A stretch of 37,233 bases of DNA from Ruegeria sp. (GTDB taxonomy: Bacteria > Pseudomonadota > Alphaproteobacteria > Rhodobacterales > Rhodobacteraceae): contig NZ_JALCBM010000005.1 in NCBI RefSeq assembly GCF_028066395.1, forward strand, positions 86,124-123,356, in the 5' to 3' direction. Numbering within the stretch: position 1 is the stretch's first letter; each line of letters begins with the position of its first letter. Of this stretch, positions 8,927 to 16,107 are shown in pieces. A model generated the notes under the pieces. The model searched no databases. It was not told where the DNA came from and saw nothing but the letters and a program-made list of their open reading frames with translations. A program made the translations under genes and the position numbers.

Positions 8927-10014
8927 TGTCGTCCATTTCGATCAACAACCTTACCAAGTCCTATGGCAATGTGCAGGTTCTGCATGGGATTGACCTTGAG
9001 ATACAAGACCGGGAATTCATTGTGCTGGTCGGCCCGTCCGGCTGCGGAAAATCGACGCTGCTGCGTATGATTGCCGGGTTGGAAAACATCTCTGACGGCG
9101 ATCTTTACATTGACGGCTCTCGAATGAACAAGGTCAGCCCACAAAAACGCGACCTGGCGATGGTGTTCCAAAGCTACGCACTTTATCCGCACATGTCGGT
9201 TGCCGAAAACATGGGCTTCTCGCTTTCCCTGCGTGGCGAGCCTAAATCCGTGATCGAAAAAGAAGTCGGTGAGGCTGCAAAAGTCCTGCATCTTGAGGAC
9301 TATCTTGAGCGTCTTCCCAAGAATCTGTCCGGGGGACAAAGACAGCGTGTTGCGATGGGCCGCGCCATTGTCCGCCATCCCAAGGCGTTTCTGTTTGACG
9401 AACCGCTGTCCAACTTGGATGCCAAGCTTCGTACGCATATGCGGGCCGAGATCAAGCAGCTGCATCAGGCGCTTGGCGCAACGTCGATCTATGTCACCCA
9501 CGACCAGATCGAGGCGATGACCCTTGCAGACCGCATCGTTGTCCTGAACGCGGGCCGTATCGAGCAGGTCGGCACACCGCTAGAGCTTTTTGACAAGCCC
9601 ATGACAAAATTTGTGGCGGGCTTTATCGGCGCACCAACAATGAACTTTTTCGACGGCGTCGTCGAAATCGGCGAAGATCAGACGCCCTTGGTTCGTTTTG
9701 GGGGTGTGTCTTTTCGAATGCCGCAAAATGCCCGGGTAGAACGGAATATGCCGGTCACGATAGGCATCCGCCCTCAACATCTGTGCGTCACCTCGTCAGC
9801 CGAGCGAAACGGGTCGCAAGGCGTGCGGGCCTCGATCGAACTGATCGAGCAGACAGGCTGCGAAACCAATTTGCTTTTGGACGTTGCCGGAGCCCCGTTT
9901 ATAGTTCAGACCAAGAACCGGTTTCATGCACACGCCCCAGACAAGTTATACGTTCATCTGGACACCGAGACGATGCATGTGTTTGACACCGCAAACGAGC
10001 AAAGACTTAACTAA
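8926..10014 (+). CDS. CUT1-type ABC transporter ATP-binding protein (MalK/UgpC-like)
   Basis: A 362-residue ATPase that powers the importer from the cytoplasmic face. Walker A is GPSGCGKST at residues 36-44, the Q-loop is MVFQSYALYPHM, the signature is LSGGQRQRVAMGRA, Walker B is FLFDEPLSNLDA and the switch histidine is in YVTHDQIEAM. The C-terminal third is a TOBE/MOI-type regulatory domain (IGIRPQHLCV) as in MalK and UgpC. The ATG at 8926 lies after GGGAGGAG and overlaps the permease stop; the longer frame from 8815 is within the permease gene. The TetR gene starts 14 bp downstream. Confidence 0.96.
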   Translation: MSSISINNLTKSYGNVQVLHGIDLEIQDREFIVLVGPSGCGKSTLLRMIAGLENISDGDLYIDGSRMNKVSPQKRDLAMVFQSYALYPHMSVAENMGFSLSLRGEPKSVIEKEVGEAAKVLHLEDYLERLPKNLSGGQRQRVAMGRAIVRHPKAFLFDEPLSNLDAKLRTHMRAEIKQLHQALGATSIYVTHDQIEAMTLADRIVVLNAGRIEQVGTPLELFDKPMTKFVAGFIGAPTMNFFDGVVEIGEDQTPLVRFGGVSFRMPQNARVERNMPVTIGIRPQHLCVTSSAERNGSQGVRASIELIEQTGCETNLLLDVAGAPFIVQTKNRFHAHAPDKLYVHLDTETMHVFDTANEQRLN

Positions 10015-10027
10015 AAGCGAGCACATT

Positions 10028-10675
10028 ATGGCAAACCGAGCTGCCCGGCAGACAAGACGGGACCCGGAAAAAAAGTCCAGGGACATTCTGAAAGCAGCCC
10101 GGAAAGAGTTCGCCACTGCGGGGTTCGATGGCGCGCGCGTGGACAAGATCGCGGCAAAATCCAAGTTCTCGAAGGGATTGATTTACCATCACTTCCAGTC
10201 GAAGGATGAGCTGTTCCGCTCGGTCCTGGAGCAGCTTTATCAAGAGCTGAGCGAAGAAAACGCAGAACTTTATCTGGACGATTTTGAACCCGAAGAGGGT
10301 GTGGTCAGGCTGATCGAACATACGTTCGATTACTTCGCAAAAAATCCGGATTTCATCACGTTGGTCAACAACGAAAACCTGATGAAAGCGCAGCATCTGA
10401 AGAAGTCGGAGAACGTCCGGAAATCCTTTGAACCGTTGCGGGAAAGCCTTGCAACGCTTTTGAAACAAGGGGCAGAGCAAGGTGATTTTCGCGGGGATGT
10501 CGACTCGACCGAGCTTTACATCTCGATTGTCGCGCTCGGCTATTTCTACCTGTCCAACATGAGCACGCTCAGCGTTGTGTTCGACAAGCCATTGGGTGGG
10601 CCGGACTCGGTCGCAGTTCGAAAGCAGCACATCACGGATGTGATCCTCGGGTATCTGAAGAACAAGGAGGGTTAA
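10028..10675 (+). CDS. TetR/AcrR family transcriptional regulator
   Basis: A 215-residue regulator. The N-terminal helix-turn-helix is clear: ILKAARKEFATAGFDGARVDKIA then SKFSKGLIYHHFQSKDELF (residues about 18-60). The C-terminal ligand domain has no recognisable subfamily. The start is the ATG at 10028; a longer frame back to 9926 lies in the ATPase gene. It is embedded in the ABC operon, 14 bp after the ATPase and 10 bp before the PLP enzyme, so it should be autoregulated. Three near-identical 14-bp palindromes at 5715, 11887 and 13831 precede the transport and catabolic genes around it and are the best candidates for its operators. The inducer is presumably the imported compound or a breakdown product (inference). 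Confidence 0.93.
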   Translation: MANRAARQTRRDPEKKSRDILKAARKEFATAGFDGARVDKIAAKSKFSKGLIYHHFQSKDELFRSVLEQLYQELSEENAELYLDDFEPEEGVVRLIEHTFDYFAKNPDFITLVNNENLMKAQHLKKSENVRKSFEPLRESLATLLKQGAEQGDFRGDVDSTELYISIVALGYFYLSNMSTLSVVFDKPLGGPDSVAVRKQHITDVILGYLKNKEG

Positions 10676-10685
10676 ATCCAGCGCG

Positions 10686-11774
10686 ATGCCTCTTTCGAAT
10701 TTCAAAGCGACAAATATTCCATGGAGAAGCCACATTGACACGCCATCGGTTGTAATCGACCTGGATGTTGTCGAGCGCAACCTTGTACGAGGCGCAGAGC
10801 TTGCCAGATCAATGGGTGTCCATTTTCGGCCTCATATCAAGACACACAAAATCCCTGCATTTGCACAGGCCCAGATGATGTTGGGTGCCAGGGGCATCAC
10901 TGCTCAGAAGATTTCCGAAGCCGAAGTGATGGCGGATGCCGGGATCGAGGATATCCTGATCTCGTTCAACATTCTGGGTCAGAAAAAACTGGACCGATTG
11001 CGTGCACTTGCCGCGCGCGTCAACGTTCAGACAGTTGCAGACAACCCAACAGTTATCGAGGGGCTCAGCGCGGCCTTTTCAACGGCGGCCAAGCCGTTAG
11101 GTGTTCTGATCGAAATTGACGGTGGTCTGAGCCGTTGCGGAGTAAGCGATATCGAGCTTGCAGTGGCATTGGCGCGAAAAACCGAAGACGCGCCGGGGCT
11201 GACATTTGCCGGTTTCATGGTCTATCCCGCACCCGGCGCATGGTGGGAGGCGCAGCACTTTTTGACGAGTTGCGGTTCCGCGTCAAGCGCAGCGGGCCTG
11301 ACACCTTCGGTCCTGTCGTCGGGCGGCTCACCAGACATGCCTCAGGTGCGTGCGAATGAAAACTTAACAGAGTATCGCGCCGGTAGTTACATCTACAACG
11401 ACCGCTCGCTGGTTGCCTGCGGTGCCTCGGACGTAAGGGATTGCGCTTTGACGGTTTTTACCACGGTCGTCAGCACCCCAACCGCGTCACGGGCCATTAC
11501 GGATGCGGGCAGCAAATCGCTGTCATCCGATTTGTTCGGGCTTGAGGGGTACGGGATGGTACGCGACCGGCCCGACGCCACCGTCTTCGCGCTTAGCGAG
11601 GAACATGGGCATTTGCGGTTCCCTGAAAACAAACGTCCAAATGTGGGCGAACAACTGTGCATTATCCCAAATCATGCCTGTGTAATCTCAAACCTCGTAG
11701 ATCACGTGCAGTTCGTTCGGGGCGAATTTTGGGTGTGCGAACAAAGGGTCGAAGCCCGGGGTACTGTTTTGTGA
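10686..11774 (+). CDS. D-threonine aldolase / D-serine dehydratase-like PLP enzyme (DSD1 family, alanine racemase fold)
   Basis: A 362-residue fold-type III PLP enzyme. The PLP lysine is Lys52 in RPHIKTHKIP, the signature of this family. The C-terminal beta domain ends with PNHACVISN, in which His330 and Cys332 match the paired metal ligands of D-serine dehydratases; D-threonine aldolases use a similar His-x-Asp/Cys pair. Family members cleave or dehydrate D-3-hydroxy amino acids. The start ATG is 10 bp after the TetR stop, so it is probably the last gene of the ABC operon. With RidA-like, GMC, ALDH and FAH proteins it suggests catabolism of a D- or beta-hydroxy amino acid derivative (inference). 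Aldolase and dehydratase cannot be separated from sequence. Confidence 0.88.
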   Translation: MPLSNFKATNIPWRSHIDTPSVVIDLDVVERNLVRGAELARSMGVHFRPHIKTHKIPAFAQAQMMLGARGITAQKISEAEVMADAGIEDILISFNILGQKKLDRLRALAARVNVQTVADNPTVIEGLSAAFSTAAKPLGVLIEIDGGLSRCGVSDIELAVALARKTEDAPGLTFAGFMVYPAPGAWWEAQHFLTSCGSASSAAGLTPSVLSSGGSPDMPQVRANENLTEYRAGSYIYNDRSLVACGASDVRDCALTVFTTVVSTPTASRAITDAGSKSLSSDLFGLEGYGMVRDRPDATVFALSEEHGHLRFPENKRPNVGEQLCIIPNHACVISNLVDHVQFVRGEFWVCEQRVEARGTVL

Positions 11775-11886
11775 AGGCGAGCCAAGTTTAGCCTGACAGG
11801 GCAGAGCGGGGAACGCGGTCCATTTGCCGGTTACGCCATCTAGACGCTGCAATGCTCAAACCGGAGGCATATTTCTCGCCATATCG

Positions 11887-11935
11887 ACTGACTAGTCAGT
11901 AACTATTGACTCAATGCAATTGCGTCATGTAGAAC
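11887..11935 (+). promoter_or_regulatory. TetR-type operator site 2 and promoter for the TRAP genes
   Basis: A perfect 14-bp palindrome ACTGACTAGTCAGT at 11887-11900 is followed after 5 bp by TTGACT (11906-11911) and, with an 18-bp spacer, TAGAAC (11930-11935). The 5-bp distance from palindrome to TTGAC is the same as at site 1, which supports a shared regulator and a real promoter. Confidence 0.72.
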
Positions 11936-11993
11936 GTTGCACACAAACCTGCGGCCGATTTCACCGTCACTTGGAAAAGGGGCCAACACAGTT

Positions 11994-12479
11994 ATGCGAT
12001 ATCAGGCAGGCAAATTAAGCAATGGATTAAACCGCCTGGTTGAGGCTGTTGTCGGTGCATTGATGGCGGTCCTGGTCCTGGATGTGTGGATTGGTGTAAT
12101 GGATCGATACCTGTTTCACTGGCAATTGCCGTGGCCTGAGGTGCTTGCCAGATATCTGATGATCTGGGTGGCTTTACTGGCAATTTCTTCAGGAATTGCG
12201 CGAAGACAACATATTGGCATGACTGCGGTGCTCGGCAGAACCCCGCCACGGGTTCGTCGTGTCATCGGCGTTGTTTCGGATTTCCTCGCTGCGATGTTGT
12301 TTGCTTACCTGCTTTGGTTTGGCGTTGATTTCGCAATCGGAGGTGCCAGTCGGCAGGCAATGATATTTGGTATGTCACTTACTCTGCCTTTTGCAGCGGT
12401 GCCGACTGCCTCGGCTTTGTGCTTGCTGCAAATTATCCTTGTGGCTCTCCGGGATTCGGGGTCGACCGGGGGCGACTGA
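11994..12479 (+). CDS. TRAP transporter small permease (DctQ family)
   Basis: A 161-residue inner-membrane protein with four predicted hydrophobic segments, the usual DctQ layout. The motif WPEVLARYLMIWVALLAISS followed by GIARRQHIGM is the family hallmark. The ATG at 11994 gives MRYQAGKL; a TTG at 11937 would add 19 unlikely residues. It is the first gene after operator site 2, and the large permease follows 22 bp after its stop. TRAP transporters take up carboxylates with a sodium or proton gradient and a periplasmic binding protein, here encoded at 13912. The ligand is unknown. Confidence 0.92.
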   Translation: MRYQAGKLSNGLNRLVEAVVGALMAVLVLDVWIGVMDRYLFHWQLPWPEVLARYLMIWVALLAISSGIARRQHIGMTAVLGRTPPRVRRVIGVVSDFLAAMLFAYLLWFGVDFAIGGASRQAMIFGMSLTLPFAAVPTASALCLLQIILVALRDSGSTGGD

Positions 12480-12501
12480 TCAAGTGGAAAATGCGTAAGT
12501 T

Positions 12502-13785
12502 ATGGCTGTTGTCTTCCTACTTGTCCTGCTCTTGATCTTTGGGATGCCCATAGCGTTTGCGATTGGCATTGCAGGTGTTGTTGGTCTTTCGACTTTCGGC
12601 GGAATGCAATTCACGTCCTTGGGCCCTTCCAAGATGTTCAATGGGCTAAATATTTTTCCCTTTTTAGCAATGCCATTCTTTATCCTTGCTGGTGAGATCA
12701 TGTCCCATATCGGAATTACATCCCGATTGGTCCGCCTGGCAAATGTACTCGTTGGCCACTTTAGGGGAGGTCTGGCACATACAAATATGATGGCGTCTGT
12801 CTTCTTCTCCGGATTGACAGGAGCGGCAACAGCAGATGCGGCCGCGTTCGGCCGGACTCTTGTCCCCGAGATGGTTCGGCAGGGTTACAGTCGCGACTAC
12901 GCCTGCGCCGTGACCGCCGCGGGATCAATTATCGGGCCCACGATCCCACCTTCTGGGATAATGGTAATCTACGGCTCTTTGATGGGGGTATCTATCGGCG
13001 GCCTGTTTGCAGCAGGTGTGCTACCCGGCCTGCTAATTTGTGTCGCGTGCATGTTGGTCATTGCAATTGGTGGCTCCTCGCAATGCCTGCCGCGCGCTGA
13101 ACGAAGAGCGTCCTTGAACGAAATCCGTCAAGCCTTCACGGACTCGCTGACCGCACTGATGCTCCCAGTAATCATTCTAGGGGGTATTCTTGGGGGTGTC
13201 GTCACGCCCACCGAAGCAGCCTCTTTGGCTGTCGCTTACTCTCTTTTCCTTGGGGTAATTGTCTACAAGGCGCTGACTTTACGTACCTTGTTCAGAATGC
13301 TTGTTCGCACCGCGCGCATCACCGGTATTGTCTTCGCAATTATTGCATTTGCGAATATCTTCGGATGGTGGATGAGCTTCAGCAGATTGCCTCAAGAGAT
13401 CGCGGAAACCGTCCTAAGCTTGTCAGGAAACAGGTATGTTGTCGTCGCCCTGATCATTGCCATCTTGCTGGCAATCGGGATGCTGATGGACATCACTGCG
13501 ATCCTCATTCTGCTTGCTCCGGTTCTGACACCTCTGGTTCTGCAAATTGGGCTAGAGCCCATTCACGCTGGAATTATCTTTATTCTGGCGTTGAACATAT
13601 CTCTGATGACACCCCCGGTCGGTGCCTGCCTGTTTGTACTGTCTTCAGTTACCGGGGAGGGGCTTGAGAAGATAGCAGCAAAACTGTGGCCATTTCTGCT
13701 GGCAGAACTTGGTGTGCTGTTCGTGGTTGCGTTCTTCGAAGATATTGCGCTCTTTTTGCCCACTGTACTTGGGTTTTTGGAATAA
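12502..13785 (+). CDS. TRAP transporter large permease (DctM family)
   Basis: A 427-residue membrane protein, the full usual length, with about 12 hydrophobic segments. Family motifs are visible: LNIFPFLAMPFFILAGEIM, the SGLTGAATADAAAFGRTLVPEM run (first part SGLTGAATADAAAFG), GSIIGPTIPPSGIMVIYG, and late NISLMTPPVGACLFV. It forms the transport channel with the DctQ protein. It sits between the small permease and the binding protein, but 126 bp and a further operator separate it from the latter, so the binding protein may be made from its own promoter. Third-position GC looks somewhat lower than in the ABC operon, by eye only. Confidence 0.95.
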   Translation: MAVVFLLVLLLIFGMPIAFAIGIAGVVGLSTFGGMQFTSLGPSKMFNGLNIFPFLAMPFFILAGEIMSHIGITSRLVRLANVLVGHFRGGLAHTNMMASVFFSGLTGAATADAAAFGRTLVPEMVRQGYSRDYACAVTAAGSIIGPTIPPSGIMVIYGSLMGVSIGGLFAAGVLPGLLICVACMLVIAIGGSSQCLPRAERRASLNEIRQAFTDSLTALMLPVIILGGILGGVVTPTEAASLAVAYSLFLGVIVYKALTLRTLFRMLVRTARITGIVFAIIAFANIFGWWMSFSRLPQEIAETVLSLSGNRYVVVALIIAILLAIGMLMDITAILILLAPVLTPLVLQIGLEPIHAGIIFILALNISLMTPPVGACLFVLSSVTGEGLEKIAAKLWPFLLAELGVLFVVAFFEDIALFLPTVLGFLE

Positions 13786-13830
13786 GCGAACATGACACAG
13801 CGTAAGGGAGAACATCAGAGCAAAAATAAA

Positions 13831-13852
13831 ACTGACTAGTCAGTAATATACT
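13831..13852 (+). promoter_or_regulatory. TetR-type operator site 3 upstream of dctP
   Basis: A second perfect copy of ACTGACTAGTCAGT (13831-13844) lies 67 bp before the binding-protein start codon. A possible -10 hexamer TATACT (13847-13852) follows directly, but no good -35 is visible, so the operator would overlap the promoter core. Confidence 0.65.
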
Positions 13853-13911
13853 TGCCTGGGCGACCTTGGTGAACCCGCTGCGCAGGCAGTTCCATCAGGA
13901 AGGAAAAGAGA

Positions 13912-14952
13912 ATGATGAATTCTAGTCGCAGGTCGGCGTTTCTTGCTTGCTTGATCGCTGTAAGCACCATTGCTGCAACTGCAACCTTCGCACAGACCAA
14001 AACCCTGAAGTTCGGTCACGACACGAAACCTGACCCATTCGACAACCCGGCGCACGCCTGTGCCGCCGTTTTTGCAAACATTGTGGGGGCGGATACAAAC
14101 GGTGCCGTTGAAGTAGAGATATTCCCGTCAGCGGCGCTGGGAACCGCGACAGAACACGTTCAGCTTGTCCGTGATGGCGTAATACAGGCGACACTGTCTT
14201 CTACAGGGCCTCTTGCGTCCTACTATCCCAGAATCGATGTGCTGAACATGCCGTTTGCTTTTGATTCCAATGCGATGACATACGAAGTTTTCGATGGTCC
14301 ATTCGGGAACGCTCTGGCGAGGGATATTGAAAATGCTCTTGGCGATGTGGTTGTGCTGGGTTTCCCGGATACGGGCGGCTTCTTTGCCGTAACCAACTCC
14401 AAGCGGAAGATCGAAACGCTGGATGACTTCAAAAATGTTCGTATCCGCACGATGACCCTGCCGTCCCATCAAAAGATTGTGCAAGCCCTGGGTGCCGAAG
14501 CGTATCCGCTACCATGGGGAGAAGTATATTCTGCGCTACAAACAAAGACGATCGACGGGCAGATGAATCCGATCCCGATAATTTCGTTTTCCAACTTTTC
14601 CGAAGTGCAGCCGTACCTGACTCTGACCAACCATCTTTTCTCGCCGTACACGTTTATCCTGAACAGGGATTTCTGGGATGGGCTCAACGAAAATGAACAG
14701 CGCGTTGTTGGCTATGCGGCTACCTCTTGTATTGCGGCAAGCAGAGGTCTGTCCCGGATCATCGAAGCCTCAGATCGCGGTCTGGCGGGTCTTGTGGATA
14801 AGATGGAAGTCACTGCATTCACGCCGCAGCAACGGCAGGCGATGAAAAGTGCAACGCAACCTGCATTCGAAGCGCATGTGCAGGAAAACCTCGATGTGCA
14901 GGCAACCAAGCTACTTGGGCTTCTCAAAGAACAATTGTCCAATACCCGATAA
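13912..14952 (+). CDS. TRAP transporter solute-binding protein (DctP family)
   Basis: A 346-residue periplasmic binding protein. Signal peptide: MMNSSRRSAFLACLIAVSTI with a likely cut after AQ near residue 28 (ATFAQTKTLKF). The central motif NVRIRTMTLPSHQKIVQALG contains the conserved arginine that grips the substrate carboxylate in DctP proteins, followed by PLPWGEVYSALQTKTIDGQMNP, here quoted in part (WGEVYSALQTKTIDGQ). The start is the first of two adjacent ATGs after GGAAGGAAAAG. Being last in Q-M-P order with its own operator is a less common arrangement. The conserved arginine implies an organic acid ligand. Confidence 0.94.
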   Translation: MMNSSRRSAFLACLIAVSTIAATATFAQTKTLKFGHDTKPDPFDNPAHACAAVFANIVGADTNGAVEVEIFPSAALGTATEHVQLVRDGVIQATLSSTGPLASYYPRIDVLNMPFAFDSNAMTYEVFDGPFGNALARDIENALGDVVVLGFPDTGGFFAVTNSKRKIETLDDFKNVRIRTMTLPSHQKIVQALGAEAYPLPWGEVYSALQTKTIDGQMNPIPIISFSNFSEVQPYLTLTNHLFSPYTFILNRDFWDGLNENEQRVVGYAATSCIAASRGLSRIIEASDRGLAGLVDKMEVTAFTPQQRQAMKSATQPAFEAHVQENLDVQATKLLGLLKEQLSNTR

Positions 14953-15375
14953 GTTTTGGTCACGAACGGATGCGTTTCTTTGGCGTATTGTTGCGTGAAG
15001 CCTGAACTAACCGCCCAATCCAAATAGGATTGAGTGCGCCGCTTGGAAAATTCCAAGGCAGAAAGCGCGGAGATATCATCGATCGTGGCGCTTTCTGCCT
15101 TCGATCTTACCCAGGGCCAATCGGACTCGGATAGTCGATGATGCGTATTGCATCGCCTCTGATGGGCGGCTTAAACATCGGAAACCGCGTGCGATGTCTG
15201 TTTTGGTGGCGATGCCAAGGCACGCCTTCTGATCGAACCGCACCCTCGATCAGTTCGAGTGTCCTGAGCGTGCAAGACGTTCAGATATTTTGCGTCAAAA
15301 ACCCCGTATCGCGGGAACAAAGCCCCGGCGTCGATGCCAGGGTTGAGGCGCTGTTTTCCAAAGTCAGCGCGCCAT
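14953..15375. other. Intergenic region between dctP and the response regulator gene
   Basis: About 420 bp with no convincing gene. It contains the hairpin at 15055-15101 downstream of dctP and a smaller stem (GCGCTG at 15348-15353, CAGCGC at 15365-15370) just after the leftward response-regulator stop. Short reading frames here show no family I recognise; a decayed gene cannot be excluded. Confidence 0.5.
15055..15101 (+). terminator. Hairpin downstream of dctP, probable terminator
   Basis: Perfect 14-bp arms AAGGCAGAAAGCGC (15055-15068) and GCGCTTTCTGCCTT (15088-15101) with a 19-nt loop, about 100 bp after the dctP stop. A short overlapping palindrome, CTTGGAAAATTCCAAG at 15042-15057, could form a competing stem. 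There is no clear T-run, so termination strength is uncertain. Confidence 0.6.
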
Positions 15376-16107
15376 CTAGGGAATTGCCTGCCGGCGCTGC
15401 AGCCAGGTCCCCAATTCCTTTTCGGCGGAAGAGATGCTTTCGCGGTTCAGAATTTGCGACGTCATTGCCTTGGACACCGCCCGCACCCGTTTGTTGATGG
15501 CTATGTCCCGGCCATCAAATGGCAGATCGCCGACATCCAGCTTTTCGTAGATCGACAACAATCGGTTCTGTACCGTCCGCAAGGCCAGCTTGCGGCGAAG
15601 GGCGATGGTTTTGTCCGGCAAGCCCAGTGCAAGATCGGACAGGATGGCCAGCTCGACCTCGGTCAGCGCCTCGCCCGAGCGGCTCTGATCGCGCTGGATC
15701 TGGTGGATTTCACGATCAACCATGATCTGCGCTTCCACAAGAACCGCGCGCAGGGCCAGATGCATGCGCGAGGGGCTTGCGGTTTTCAGGACATACCCAT
15801 AAGCGGCCTCTTTCGGGACGATCTTTGCGATGCCGCGCAGATATGCCTCATCGGAATAGTTCGACCAGAACAGAATGCGCGTGGCGGGGCGTTCGGACCA
15901 GATGGTTCGGGCGGCTTCAATGCCGTTGCGCTCTTTCATGCGCAGGTCCATGACGATGGCTTCGACCGCATCCCGCCGCGCCTGTTCCTCGCCCTCGCGC
16001 CCGTTGGTGGCCAGTGCGACATCCGTGGCTTCGGGCAATGCCTCCTGCACCAGTTCCAGCAGATAATTGGCATGCATCGCGTCATCTTCGACCAGAAGGA
16101 CCTTCAT
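15376..16107 (-). CDS. Response regulator, NarL/FixJ (LuxR-type HTH) family
   Basis: A 243-residue response regulator from the ATG at 16107 (a start at 16131 would add eight residues and overlap the kinase gene further). The receiver domain has acidic residues in LVEDDA, the phosphoacceptor Asp54 (IVMDLRM), Ser82 and Lys108 (GYVLKTA). The C-terminal LuxR-type HTH reads LTEVELAILSDLALGLPDKT then LRTVQNRLLSIYEKL. The start codon overlaps the kinase stop (ATGA at 16104-16107), so the pair is co-translated. It is divergent from the CUT2 sugar transporter operon, and the tandem repeats at 17367-17401 in the shared promoter are likely targets (inference). Confidence 0.92.
   Translation of the reverse strand: MKVLLVEDDAMHANYLLELVQEALPEATDVALATNGREGEEQARRDAVEAIVMDLRMKERNGIEAARTIWSERPATRILFWSNYSDEAYLRGIAKIVPKEAAYGYVLKTASPSRMHLALRAVLVEAQIMVDREIHQIQRDQSRSGEALTEVELAILSDLALGLPDKTIALRRKLALRTVQNRLLSIYEKLDVGDLPFDGRDIAINKRVRAVSKAMTSQILNRESISSAEKELGTWLQRRQAIP

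Noticed and set aside
10007..10780. 257-codon minus-strand frame over the TetR gene
   Set aside because: Antisense to a clear helix-turn-helix regulator; no motifs.
15138..15497. 119-codon plus-strand frame after dctP
   Set aside because: Runs into the response regulator gene antisense and has no recognisable protein features.
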